NCBI RefSeq assembly: GCF_020536995.1
Contig: NC_068356.1
Span: 80,581,107 to 80,645,106 of the forward strand
Origin: Dreissena polymorpha
Lineage: Eukaryota; Mollusca; Bivalvia; Myida; Dreissenidae
DNA: 64,000 bases
Reading direction: 5' to 3'
A program made the translations under genes and the position numbers. Below, in pieces: positions 44,559 through 55,213 of this stretch; the stretch's first letter is position 1, and each line of letters starts with the position of its first letter. The notes below the pieces were generated by a model that saw only the letters and a list, made by a program, of their open reading frames with translations, was not told where the DNA came from and did no database searches.

Positions 44559-47500
44559 TCACAGTTTATCAACATCAGTACCATCAGTACTTCCAGTCTT
44601 AACATTCTCAACTTTTCCTGAACCAGACTTGTCCATTCTGACTTGCAAAGTGTCCCGTTCTAACCCAACAATGTCTCTTTCCATGGAGTCTCTCACAACT
44701 TGGCTTTGTCGATGTTCATTATAGAAGTCTTTTTTAGCTGCCTCAATCAATATGTTGTTCAGAAGCCCAGCCTTGTCTCTCTGCTCTGGGAATATGGACG
44801 GATAGGGGTTGCCTAAAATAAATTATTCTCGTTCTGTGAACACTAGGCTTAATGTATGTGCATAAAGTATCATCCAAGATAAGCCAGTGCAATCAACACT
44901 TTTATAGTAATGTTTGTTTAAAGGAAGTTATCTTTTTAGGGAAAATCCAGTTTTGGCAAAAAGTGTTGTCCCTGATTTGCCTGTGCAGACCACTGTCTGT
45001 CCGTCTGTCCATCTGTCCGTCCGTCTGTCTGTCCAAAACTTTGACTATGGCCATAACTTTTGCAATATTGAAGATAGCAACATGATATTTGGCATGCATG
45101 TGTATCTCATGGAGCTGCACATTTTGAGTGGTTAAAGGTCAAGGTCATCCTTCAAGGTCAAAAATCAAAATCCAAGGGAAATATCAAGCTTTAAAGGGAG
45201 ATAATTTCTATTTTATATCATTTGGCAGGTGGAATCATTTTCACAAGGCAAGTGATATCTTTAAATGGATATAATAAAAACAAACAAATTCGTTGAATTG
45301 ATATCCCCCGCTAATATGCTTCTGGACACAAAAGTATTATATTTGATACTCAAAAAAGCATTTTTTCAAGATACAAAGGGCCATAACTCCATTATTAACA
45401 GATGGTGTACAATGCCATTTGGCGTACATCATCCTCTTATCCATATATATACTCATACCAAGTTTCAAAGAAATCCGCCAAAGCACTTCCAATATATGGC
45501 TCCGGACACACACAAAAAACATTTTTTCAAGATACAAAGGGCCATAACTCTGTTATTAACAGATGGTGTACAATGCCATTTGGCGTGCATCATCCTCTTA
45601 TCCATATACATACTCATACCAAGTTTCAATGAAATCCGCCAAAGCACTTTCAAGATATGGCTCCGGATGGACAACGCCAAAACAATATCCCTCTGCCTAT
45701 GGCGGGGGATAAAAAATATTTCAAAGCGGGACATTGTGTTTCTGACAAACACTCATTCTTTTCCATCATTTTAAAAAATATTAGAAGCATTCACGGGCTA
45801 AGTATTCAAACTTACTATTTAATAAATAAAATGGTTAAATATATAGATAAGTACCATGATACAAGTATAACCATTAACCAAGGTAAAGACATATTTATTT
45901 TATATAAATTTGATACAAAGTAAGAAAGGGATAAATATCCAAAATCATTCAATCCAGATGTATCCAGTAATTCACCCATTCTTGTCTCATTGCTACTATA
46001 CACCAAAATTCATGACATCTGATTACTAGTACTTCCTGGTCTTTATGCTACTTTTCAGGGTTCCCAGCTTTTTGTATGAACAAAATACCCTGATTCTTCC
46101 CTGATGGAAAATAAAAATTACAGGATCATAATTTCAACATATTTCTTGTTTTGGACACCCTCAATAAATAGCAGTTGCAGACATAACTAAGCTTCATGTA
46201 TACGACAAAGCTACCATAGCCATGTAGAGGAATCGATTTGCTGTTTTAATTGTATAGACTTCTAGACACAAGTCGGGAAAGTCTGACCAAACAAATTTCC
46301 CTGATTTCAGGAACTTTCCTCAAATTCCCTGACTTTTCCCTGACTGGAAAAAGTGAGTCTTTTTCCAGGTTTTCCCTGATTGCCAGGTTGGCTGGGAACC
46401 CTGCTTTTGTGACGCAGCCTAGGACCCTCATTTTGTGAAAAAAATAAGTCGTAAAGTGTTAAACATTGTGAAAATGAGTTGAAACTGTTAAAAATTGAGA
46501 AGAAATGAGACACAAACTATTTAAATTATTGAAATTGGATTCGCATACCTCTTCAAATTGTGAAAAATTGAGCTGCCAACTTGTCAAAGTTGTGAATAAC
46601 AGCCATTTTAAGAAGGAGAAATAGCCCTGACTTCTCAACGTACCTTTCAGTTCAAGGACAACGTTATAATAAGGATTGCCTGGGTATTCGATTGGGAGCC
46701 TTTGTATCCGGGTGAATGAAGTTTGGTAATTCTCGTACCTTGGTACTAGAACCTTGAACAGTTTGTAGGTCATCTCCTTCTCCTGAAATTCAATCATTAT
46801 TGCCACCATCATCTGATTTCCAGAATGTACCAGAATGAACAAAGCTGAGAAAATCATTGTGTGAACTACTTTTTTTAACCTCACGTGACCATGATGTGAG
46901 TATAGTTTTGTATACAGTTTGGGCTCCATCTTGACGAAACTTGGTCAAAATGTTTACTTTGATAATATTTAGACTTATTTTGAAATTGGTCAAACACTAA
47001 GTTAACCCCTCGAAAAAATGTGTACCGTTACCACTTTACAAGCAACATTTATAAATAAATCTTGGTAAATCTTTGTCAAAATGTTTATATTGACATTTAA
47101 TAGGACAAGTTCGATTTTAGGTCAAATGAGTTTAAAAACTAGGTTACCAGATCAAAAGGATTGCTTTTTGGAATTTTAAATTAAGGTTGATAATTTGAAT
47201 GTTTTAGTTACCGGTAGATATTAATATATTTATTTTAGTTTTTAGTTAAGCATGTAACAAATGAAGGGTTGACCAGAAAAATACACTCTAAAAATATAGA
47301 TTTAAACAGAAATGAAATTATTTATACTGCATGTATTTGACTTGTTGTATGAAAGCTTTTACACTTGTTTGTACAATGTAATATCTACATGTAACTTAGA
47401 AGTACATTTTGTTAGCAATATCAATTAATTATAATAAATGAAATAATATACTTTTATGGTTCTTGATGGACATCAAATTTCTCAAATCTTACAAAATGTA

Positions 47501-50500
47501 AATTACCTTAAACCATTTTGTAGCCATTTCCATTGTTGGCCGATGGTTCTCCCCATTCTGAATTGCCAGGCTAATCAACTGCAAATAAATAAATAACAAT
47601 ATTATAATAAGAGACCTACAAGTATGGCTAACCTAACAGCCCGATGACACCACCATCTAAATTTGTCAGCATTCAAGAATATTAAGAGGTTTTCTTTGGC
47701 AGAGTTTAAACTATTCTTTTGTCATATTCCCAATGACAAAAAATACCTTCTTTTCCAGAATCCAGTTGTTAGATTCCTTTTGGATTCATTTTACCTATAT
47801 ATATTTGGATATAGGGGTCTTCAGTGAGGAAAGGACGACAACAGATATTTATAACCATTTTACAGATTTGTTTTGTTCATGTCTTTTTTATTTCAGTTTT
47901 ATAAATATCAATAAAAAGGTTATCAAACAGATATTTATTCTTGTTCTCAATGTTAAATAAATAAATGCTTAAATTTCCAACATTCTGGGAACAGGTCATA
48001 GTACCAACATATTGAAACAAAGCCATGATATGCAATGCAGCGTAGTTGCCTGTCATCTGTATAGTCATGAAATCTTTAAAGCCTAGTTTAAGAAATGTTT
48101 GGGCCCTTCCAGAAAGTCTTCAACTACGTTTATTGGTCTACCATAAAATGTGTATATTTTTGTCAAAGCTAACATAAAAATCTGTAATTGCAATTTCGCT
48201 CTGCTGCAGTGTATTGATTATAAGGCAATAAGGGTCCACCATGCCTTAAAGGTTTCATGACCATGGCTGTTTAAAAATGGGAAATACATCTAAAAAAAAT
48301 TTTACTCAATTGTTTCATTTTTTCCAAATACCTGATCCCTTCTTTTTGAGGCCAGATTTTGACAACACATTAGATCTGAAATTGATATTTCAACTTACCA
48401 ATGTATGTTTAAAACAAACTTTGAATTACTCTGAGAGAAGCTACTTTTTATAACCATTCCCTTTACTCTTACTATGCTTTATTCAACAAAGAGTTTAGGG
48501 GCAATTGCACTTTACCGGTACGCAACACCTAACACTTGATACCTTATGCAACACCTAATAATCCAACACCTAACGCAACACCTCATAATCCTTTTTATCC
48601 CATATGTTTCCTTGGTATCTGGGGCTACCACCCCAAAATCCCCGCTTTGTTGATAGTGGTAAACAACTGCGTACCGGTAAAGTGCAATCTAGCCAAAACT
48701 TCAAAGGTAAATACATTGTACAACATTAACAATGCCACATTAAAATAGAGGAAATAGATGTACAAGCTTTTTTCGCCCATCATTAGGGTGTTCAGTCACT
48801 TTTTTTAAAGCGAATGGAATACATATTTTGTTTTAGATAATGAAACAACATGGATAACAGATCAAAATACTTTTTATTTCATTGAAATCGGATAACCGGT
48901 TTAAAAGATATGCAACTTTAAAGTCTGCGGGTTTATACAAAATGTGTGACAAATTCTATTATATAAGCATATATAGTACATGGCACCATTTTTTAATAAA
49001 ATGTCATAAATTTAATTCATTTCTCAAAATAGGCATCTGGTAGTGTTTTAAAACTATGTAAATGTATACATTTTTGGAAAGGTTGTGACATTTCGCATTT
49101 TAATAAATTACTTTTAAGTTAATTTTGGCACGTGACAACAAAATGGCCGCCAAAATGGCTGCCAAGATGGCCGCAAAATAATACTGACACAACAATTAGG
49201 ATGAGAACCAGGCACTTTAAACTAAACCTGTATACATTTTTGGAAAGGTCATGCTAGGAGGATTATGAAAAAATACTTAAATCGCTCATTTTGACATCTG
49301 GAAACAAAATGGCGGACAAAATGGCCGCCAAGATGGCCGCCGCCACATTATTCGTATATAAAATTTGAATTTGATCAAAGAAGTTTATACTTATATAAAT
49401 GTATACATGTTTGTAAAGGTCATCTTATGGAGAGTAATAAGATGTGACTTCTTTGATCATTTTGACATGAGGAAACATAAAAATCAACAAAATGGCCGCC
49501 AAAATGGCCGCTGGATAAAACATAAAATTAGAATTTGAACAAAACTATATAAATTATTACATTTTCTGAAAGGCCAGGCTATGTAGTGTAATAATATATT
49601 GCTTCATGGATCATTTTGACATGTACATACAAAAGGCAAAGGATCAATAAAATGAATGCAATATGTAATGCAGGGAGTACATGTTTCTATAGAATTCTAC
49701 ATCATTTGAAATGATGTAAAATTCTATAGAAACATGTACTCCTCGCCATTTCACAATAGTTCTACATAATCATCAGGTCCCCTTTTTTCAGATCTATCAA
49801 CAGAGGGAAGAACCAGATACTGTCCTTGTCCTCTTCATATTGGACATTGTACTCTGTTTTAATTGTGTCTTTGTTCACCTGTTTCACAGATAATACTTTT
49901 GCATTGAACCACATTTCAGATCCATTTTCAACACATTTGTGTTGAATATTTCTCCCAACTAGTTTATTTGGATTTTCTATATACTCTGGCAGTGTTTTTT
50001 TTTTGTTGATCAAGTTTCCTTTTTTCTCTAGCTTTAAACAGTGTTTCAGTAAGTTCGTTCTTCTTTACATTAATTTGCAATCTTGATTCATCTAGGTCTT
50101 TGTAAAACAGACCGGGCTTTATTTCTTCGGTATCAATGTCGTTTATATCGTTTTGTTCTAAAATTTCTTTCAAATTATTTACAATTTCTGCATCTGAATA
50201 TTTACGTTTCTGACATGTCTCCTGAAATAATTCTTTTCGACCTTTTGACCTTAGAACTGACTTGTGGAATTTTATTTGGATTAAAATTGCTTTTCTGAAT
50301 TCAGTTTTTTCCAATGTGTTTTGAGCATTTTCCAACTCTTCTAACCCCCAAGGTCCTCCATATTTTGAAATCTCTCTACTCAATTCGATTTTTGAATGTT
50401 TTTCCTTATTTTCTTTAGCTTCAACTTTCAATTGTTTTGCCCTTAATTTTGATTTCATGTCCAGTTCGAGCTTTTCCTTTCTTTCGCGAAATGTTTTCTT

Positions 50501-53500
50501 AACTGATACCGCCATTTCTCTTGCATCATTTAGAATTTCATTTCGGGTTGGTTCATCCAGTGATCTAAGCCATGAAAAAGGTTTGTTTTTTGTGCACATA
50601 ACTATTGCTTCCAATGTTAAAGTTGATGATGCTGGTTTGGCTCTAAGTAAGTTGTCCAGGACAGCCATATCTCTTTCAGAGATTGCATTTGTTTTGGGGA
50701 CATTGGAAGCCATTTCAATTAGATACTCATTTGGATTATGATACTTTCCTTCAGGTAGTTGGGTCTTGGCCTGCCTTTCAAGCAAAATGAGCAATTGAGC
50801 ACACAACAGTTCTAAGGCTAGAACAGTCAGGGCATCAAGAGATGGATCATTTGTTTCCTTAAAAAGTGAATGATATACTTCATCCTTTATAATAGGAACA
50901 TTATTTTCATCAAACATAGATTCACCTGACAATGGTATTTTACCATCCTGGGCCCAATTTGTCAAAGTTAGTTTTAGTTGTAATAGGTCATCATTGAGTG
51001 ATAGTATTGACCCAGTTTGTTCGAGAATGCGCCAAAAAGGGCCTGTTACTAATTTGTCAAGAATGCCCATAGCTCTGCACCCAGCAAGGTATGCAGGCTC
51101 CTTAACATCAAAATGAACTGATTTTAAAAGACCATTTTTGTCTGGCCAATCATTTAAAAATGATTCAATATCTTTGCTATGGTGGTAGACGGCAGCACAA
51201 TCATGAAATACAACATTAATCCTATGACCATGAAACGTCACTAATTGATTACGTTCATCTTTTCCCTTCATGTAGGTTTCAAAATAACTATGGACACCTG
51301 CCTTGTCTGACCCTCTCTTGGTAAAGGCTTTAGCCGCGGTGCGTGCTAAACGAATAGACCCGCTTTCATTACTATTGAATGAATGAGGATTTTTGCCATC
51401 ACAAACAATGTGTTCAAAACTAGACAGTGCTTTGTCTGCTTCCGTGCCAAAATTTGCCAACAAATGCAACCTGCATGAAAAATGGCCCATTTCAGATATT
51501 GATTTCTTTTCATCTTCAGATAATTTGTCGTAATTTTGCACAAATGCCGGAATAAGGGTGTTCCTCAAAGTTTCAATATTTTCGTTGAACACATTATTTG
51601 TGGCGCATTGATCGCTCATAAAACTTTTTATAGAACAAATCAATTTAGCCCTATTTTCTTCCGTACCTTTACCAAGGGACTCAGACAAGTCAGAAACCAT
51701 TTCTTGAAAAACATTACTATATGACAAGCCATCCCCACCAGCTACTTGTCTAAGGCCGATGGTCAATGACTTACCATTTTTTAATGTCACTTGGGCACCT
51801 TCATAATGGTCATGAAACTTGGTGGTTGCATCTTGATGTAAAACATTGCCCGACTTTGATAAAGGATCGAACTCCTCCAACATGGCCTGTGCTACCTGTC
51901 GCGATGCAACCATTTTAGCTTCAGCCATCATCCAACTTAACAGCGCTTTACTTGGAAGTCTTTCAGGGACTTTCCCTGTAAAGGTAAACAAAACAGTTTT
52001 AATTATATCTGACAGCTTGTTCATGCTTACATTACATTCCGTAAGTAAAGACATACAACATTCCCTAACTTCATTAGTATATTTGCCCTCACAAAAAGTT
52101 TGAACTGATTCGGACTCTAAAATATCAAAGACATTTTTTAGTTGTTCTATTTCTTTAGATTTTCGATCAATTTCATTTTCAAATTTACAAGTCTTTTCTT
52201 CGTGTTCTTGCTTCATGTCTTTTACACTAGCTTTCAAATGATCCACTTGTTTTCTTAATTTGGATATACTCTTTTGCAGTTGATGTTTCTGAGTCTTCAT
52301 TTCAGATTTTGTCTCATTTTCTAAACGCAATGCCTCCTCTTTTTCACTTAAATCAGATCTCAATTTTTTGTTCTCTGATTGAATTTCAGAAACTTTACTT
52401 TTCAATAAATCTACCGTTTTATCCCTTCTTTTCAGTTTTTTGTTAACATTTCGTAAATTGCTCTTTGATAATTTTTTCTGGGTTTCTATTAATTTTTCAC
52501 TTAGTTTTTTTACAGTCTCTGATTGATTTTGAAACTTCAACTCACTTTCTTTAATTGTTTTATTTGATTCTTCATTGTCATTAACTCTAATTTGATAGTC
52601 TTCACTTGCTTTTGTTAAAGCTGAAATTGCCAGATTTAATTTGATTGTAAGATCATCTACTTTATGTTCAAGATTTTCATGTTCAAGCTCAAGCTCTGCA
52701 TAGCTTCTTTTCATTTGCCTATTTTCTTCAACAACACTTTTTGTTTGGTTTAAGATTTTTTTAGCTAATTCTTGTTGTCGTTCATTTTCAAATGACCCTG
52801 CAATGGATTCTGATTTATCAGTCAACACAAATTCAGATGATAGGTAGTCACCAAGACTCAGTTTTTTACTTTTGTTCTTCTTTAGTAATTTAACCTTTTC
52901 ACAGCATTTTGAAATTTTTCTCCTTAGGCTATCCCTATTATTTGCGTTGAAGTTATATTTTTCTATGAGAATATTTGAACATTCCATATCGCTTTTACAA
53001 TTCGCTCTCAACTGCATTATTTTTTGTATCGTCAAATTTTTATCATTTTGAGGTTCCTCGAAGCATGGTTGTGCTTCTGCCATGGCTAATCTAAAATTGA
53101 TAAATGTTCATCTGTAAAACTTTCATGCGATAATTAAAATTAAACAGAAAAAAAATTCGGTTACTTCATTATTTTTTAGGGGAAAAAATCAAGTGTCTTT
53201 ATGATGATACTGCAATTACTACAATGCATCTTTTGATTTTCTTAAATTTTATTTACATAATTGTTGGTACAAGTAACAAGAGTGAAAAAAAATTTCATTT
53301 TAGATTTAAATTAAGAAACAATCCTGATTTTCGCTATGTAACATTCATGAAGAATAGTAATATTGGCCAGTGTGGGGGTCGAACCCACGTCTCCGCATTA
53401 TTAACACGACACTCTAACCAACTGAGTTAACTGGCCGCATAATACATGAATCAATTTATTAGATTTTAAACGTTAAATGTTTCCCAGCAAAAATGAGAAT

Positions 53501-55213
53501 ATTTTCATTCACGATTATTAATTTATTAAACAATTTAAGGTAAAAAAGAAGAACAAAATACAAACACAACAAACACAAACCTACCGGGTATGAATTCTGT
53601 GTATCCTTCTTGCAGCTCTCGAGTTTAAAATCAAACCGAATTCAACGTGGAAAAAACACCGTGAAACATGTGTAAAAACGGAAAGATCAATGCAAAGAAA
53701 CATTTTTATTCTTGAAAAATGAACATTGAAAGCATGGCAAAATATACAGCATATAAGCAAGTCAAAATACAGATTGATTGTTGATATTATGCTATACTAA
53801 AACACTATCCGAAATCATGTCAGCTCTACTTTCACTTTCAGTATGTCCAAATTTCTATTACATTTCATGGTTATAAAATAAGCTTTTTGCCAGTAAATTA
53901 GGTAGCACCGACATTATCAACACACAAGCAACAATAAAAAACACTTTATCCACACTGGCATACATCCGGAACAGTATCTGACAGTGACAATAATCTGTCA
54001 TACCCTTTTTATTTGTCTCGAAGAATTGACAGTTACTTTATAAATTATTAGTTTGTAAACAAACTACATAATGGTTTTTTTTAATCCGAGAATATTCGTC
54101 GAAATAAGGCAAGTTATACATTTTGGAACATGATATTTACAACTTGTATGCGCATTAAATGTATTTAAAATCGTTACGATTCGGCCCAGTTAAATCGAAA
54201 ATAAAGTTGCATTGTCAATACTGAAAAAGCGTTGACGACATACGTCCGCCATGACATTACGCCGGGTGGGAAAATTTTCATACAGTGGTCTCATTTCGCC
54301 ATGCTTCCGCTGATCATTTCAAGCGCAATTGGAATAATAACTATTGCAATCGATTCCTGAAAAGTTTACCTTTCTAATGATACCTGGCCGAAAAAGAAAT
54401 TTACATGTTTTCTAGTCTAAATTCTCGACATTGTTTTTGTTTATGTTACATCTCTGCAGCCGCAGATCGCAGAAAATTCGGCCGACCACCATCATATAGA
54501 TAATTTTGTAACGAATATTTTGATTGGATAATATCAACCAATCAAAAACGGAATCTCCACGGAAAGCATTTATTAGCAAGGGTATCCTCCCGAAAAAGCA
54601 CTGAATCGCGCGTCATCGACTCGCTCTCGATTCAATACTATTTTTGTCTCACTATTGACGTCACGTGACTGAACACCCTACCATCATACAAAAGAATCCA
54701 TACTGATATATTGGGGCAGGACTTTCTTTCTTAATTTGGGAAAAAGGCCTTCCATTTTGGGGAAAACATATTGACACAACTGAAAGGGGAAGACATTTCC
54801 CAAAGAAAGCTTGACAATTTGGAAAAAGTGCATCATTTTAAATAAATCATCTTGGGGAAAGGGCCATTCTCTTGGGAGAAGGAGCCTTTCTAATGCCCTT
54901 GCTAATAAGAAAAAAAGCTATGTGAGGCTTTGTAATCCCTACCGACTGTTTTTTTTTTAAGGTGGGAATGCATGCATCTGGGCAAAATCTATTTGGCATG
55001 GTTTCTATTTTTAAGATTTTATTGATGCCTAACCTGTTCTGCATAACCACGAGTTTCATTCATCCGATCCTCACGACCCTCGATTCGTTCATCGCGAATT
55101 AGTTTGCCTACCCAATGCCGTAGATATTTTATTCTTTCAGAGGGCCCGCTTCCGCAACCCGTCCACACACCTTTAAGCTTTCTAGGCCGCCGCTTAACAC
55201 TGAACTTTAACAT
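44559..55213 (-). CDS. MRPL17: mitochondrial ribosomal protein bL17m, 4 exons, 214 aa
   Basis: Large-subunit protein of the mitochondrial ribosome, nuclear-encoded and imported. Coding exons on the minus strand are 55213-55034 (ATG), 47578-47507, 46782-46644 and 44812-44559 (TGA). Junctions are GT-AG with consistent phases, 645 nt in total. Exon 1 carries the bL17 N-terminal core (GSGPSERIKYLRHWVGKLIR, DERIE, TRGYAEQ). Exon 2 gives the linker helix (PTMEMATKWF). Exon 3 gives the signature YKLFKVLVPRYENYQTSFTR followed by RIQRLP. Exon 4 is a basic/acidic tail. It is longer than my recollection of human MRPL17 (about 175 aa), mainly at the C-terminus. The basic N-terminus suits a mitochondrial targeting role. 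Intron 1 is about 7.5 kb and contains a complete DNA transposon. AATAAA on the minus strand at 44325-44320 is a plausible polyadenylation signal. I recalled the family match; it was not searched. Confidence 0.93.
44990..45760 (+). repeat. chimeric Helitron-like repeat in MRPL17 intron 3
   Basis: It begins inside a MITE fragment (44830-44990). A (CTGT/CCGT)n tract and units shared with 33697 (TTTGGCATGCATGTGTATCT, AGGTCATCCTTCAAGGTCA) follow. Then come two ~190-bp units (GATACAAAGGGCCATAACTC) and a tail GGGACATTGTGTTTCTGACA. Confidence 0.65.
46056..46403. mobile_element. CAGGG-ended MITE, second copy, inverted
   Basis: Ends CAGGGTTCCCAGC and GGCTGGGAACCCTG, flanked by CTTTT on both sides. The body is the reverse complement of 27121-27480 with moderate divergence. 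Intron 3 of MRPL17. Confidence 0.85.
46783..47506 (-). other. MRPL17 intron 2
   Basis: No internal gene. 46920-47170 carries faint Helitron-like unit words (ACTTGGTCAAAATGTTTA, ACTAGGTTACCAG). Confidence 0.6.
49060..49600. repeat. four ~165-bp sub-terminal repeats with ATGGCCGCC clusters
   Basis: TATACATTTTTGGAAAGGT-like starts at about 49066, 49232, 49399 and 49557. Most units contain AAAATGGCCGCCAAAATGGC or AAGATGGCCGCC. Probably transposase- or host-factor-binding repeats, which is inference. Confidence 0.8.
49674..49742. repeat. 69-bp palindrome downstream of the transposon frames
   Basis: 34-bp arms (start GGAGTACATGTTTCTATAG) with one mismatch and a single central base. It ends 19 bp beyond the stop of the Tudor-like frame. 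It may act as a transcript end hairpin or a transposase site. Confidence 0.92.
49762..50013 (-). CDS. small Tudor/SH3-like frame of the transposon, 83 codons
   Basis: Reads LVGRNIQHKCVENGS, EMWFNAKVLSV, YNVQYEEDKDSIWFFP and a terminal KKGDLMIM. This pattern of a small beta-barrel (Tudor/chromo-like) recalls the C-terminus of related invertebrate transposases as I remember them. It overlaps the end of the 1,039-codon frame by 50 nt in another phase. The overlap contains ten consecutive A residues (minus strand, 50004-49995). It may be a separate frame, the product of slippage on the A run, or a domain displaced by a one-base length change. Confidence 0.65.
   Translation of the reverse strand: MINKKKTLPEYIENPNKLVGRNIQHKCVENGSEMWFNAKVLSVKQVNKDTIKTEYNVQYEEDKDSIWFFPLLIDLKKGDLMIM
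49964..53083 (-). CDS. transposase of unassigned superfamily, 1,039 aa
   Basis: Cut-and-paste transposase candidate. ATG at 53083 has a strong context (GCCATGG) and sits 7 bp after a possible acceptor (AATTTTAG). Residues 1-100 look like a helix-turn-helix-type DNA-binding region. Residues about 110-335 form a long charged coiled coil. The catalytic core has candidate acidic residues D418 (HQDATTKF), D491 (SDQCATNN) and E803 (ISERDM). A C537-x2-H540 (CRLHLL) lies between the second and third, as in RNase H-fold transposases with a C/D(2)H motif. Conserved-looking blocks include FHGHRINVVFHDCAAVYH and LAGCRAMGILDKLVTGPFW. The C-terminus is basic. The frame has no stop across 3.1 kb, so it is young or selected. 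The family memory is mine; catalytic assignments are inference. Confidence 0.9.
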   Translation of the reverse strand: MAEAQPCFEEPQNDKNLTIQKIMQLRANCKSDMECSNILIEKYNFNANNRDSLRRKISKCCEKVKLLKKNKSKKLSLGDYLSSEFVLTDKSESIAGSFENERQQELAKKILNQTKSVVEENRQMKRSYAELELEHENLEHKVDDLTIKLNLAISALTKASEDYQIRVNDNEESNKTIKESELKFQNQSETVKKLSEKLIETQKKLSKSNLRNVNKKLKRRDKTVDLLKSKVSEIQSENKKLRSDLSEKEEALRLENETKSEMKTQKHQLQKSISKLRKQVDHLKASVKDMKQEHEEKTCKFENEIDRKSKEIEQLKNVFDILESESVQTFCEGKYTNEVRECCMSLLTECNVSMNKLSDIIKTVLFTFTGKVPERLPSKALLSWMMAEAKMVASRQVAQAMLEEFDPLSKSGNVLHQDATTKFHDHYEGAQVTLKNGKSLTIGLRQVAGGDGLSYSNVFQEMVSDLSESLGKGTEENRAKLICSIKSFMSDQCATNNVFNENIETLRNTLIPAFVQNYDKLSEDEKKSISEMGHFSCRLHLLANFGTEADKALSSFEHIVCDGKNPHSFNSNESGSIRLARTAAKAFTKRGSDKAGVHSYFETYMKGKDERNQLVTFHGHRINVVFHDCAAVYHHSKDIESFLNDWPDKNGLLKSVHFDVKEPAYLAGCRAMGILDKLVTGPFWRILEQTGSILSLNDDLLQLKLTLTNWAQDGKIPLSGESMFDENNVPIIKDEVYHSLFKETNDPSLDALTVLALELLCAQLLILLERQAKTQLPEGKYHNPNEYLIEMASNVPKTNAISERDMAVLDNLLRAKPASSTLTLEAIVMCTKNKPFSWLRSLDEPTRNEILNDAREMAVSVKKTFRERKEKLELDMKSKLRAKQLKVEAKENKEKHSKIELSREISKYGGPWGLEELENAQNTLEKTEFRKAILIQIKFHKSVLRSKGRKELFQETCQKRKYSDAEIVNNLKEILEQNDINDIDTEEIKPGLFYKDLDESRLQINVKKNELTETLFKAREKRKLDQQKKNTARVYRKSK
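53365..53436 (-). tRNA. tRNA-Ile (anticodon AAU) inside the DNA transposon
   Basis: The minus strand 53436-53365 folds into a full cloverleaf of 72 nt. The acceptor GGCCAGU/ACUGGCC has seven Watson-Crick pairs, the D stem is ACUC/GAGU, and the T stem is GUGGG/CCCAC. The anticodon stem is UCGUG/UGCGG with wobbles, and the loop UUAAUAA gives anticodon AAU. Internal promoter boxes are present (TAACTCAGTTGG and GGTTCGACCCC). The nearest long T run on its strand is about 73 nt downstream (53292-53285), so a trailer would be long. It lies between the right TIR and the transposase start, on the transposase strand. Confidence 0.9.

Larger units (their letters stand above)
48784..54680 (-). mobile_element. 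complete 5.9-kb DNA transposon in MRPL17 intron 1
   Basis: Terminal inverted repeats TAGGGTGTTCAGTCAC at 48784-48799 and 54665-54680 are perfect. CCATCAT lies directly outside each end (48777-48783 and 54681-54687), a perfect 7-bp target duplication. On the minus strand it carries a tRNA-Ile gene, a 1,039-codon transposase frame and a small Tudor-like frame. A 69-bp palindrome and four sub-terminal repeats follow. The transposase has candidate RNase H-fold residues with a C-x2-H motif, placing it near hAT/P/KDZ/Dada-like superfamilies. I cannot choose among them. Perfect ends and a long open frame point to recent insertion. It is oriented like its host gene. Confidence 0.92.

Noticed and set aside
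45265-45774. 169-codon plus-strand frame
   Set aside because: Runs through two ~190-bp repeat units in an intron of MRPL17; no motif, and similar frames exist on the other strand.
46459-46929. 156-codon minus-strand frame taken whole
   Set aside because: Only 46644-46782 is coding (MRPL17 exon 3). The rest is intron read-through before the acceptor and after the donor.
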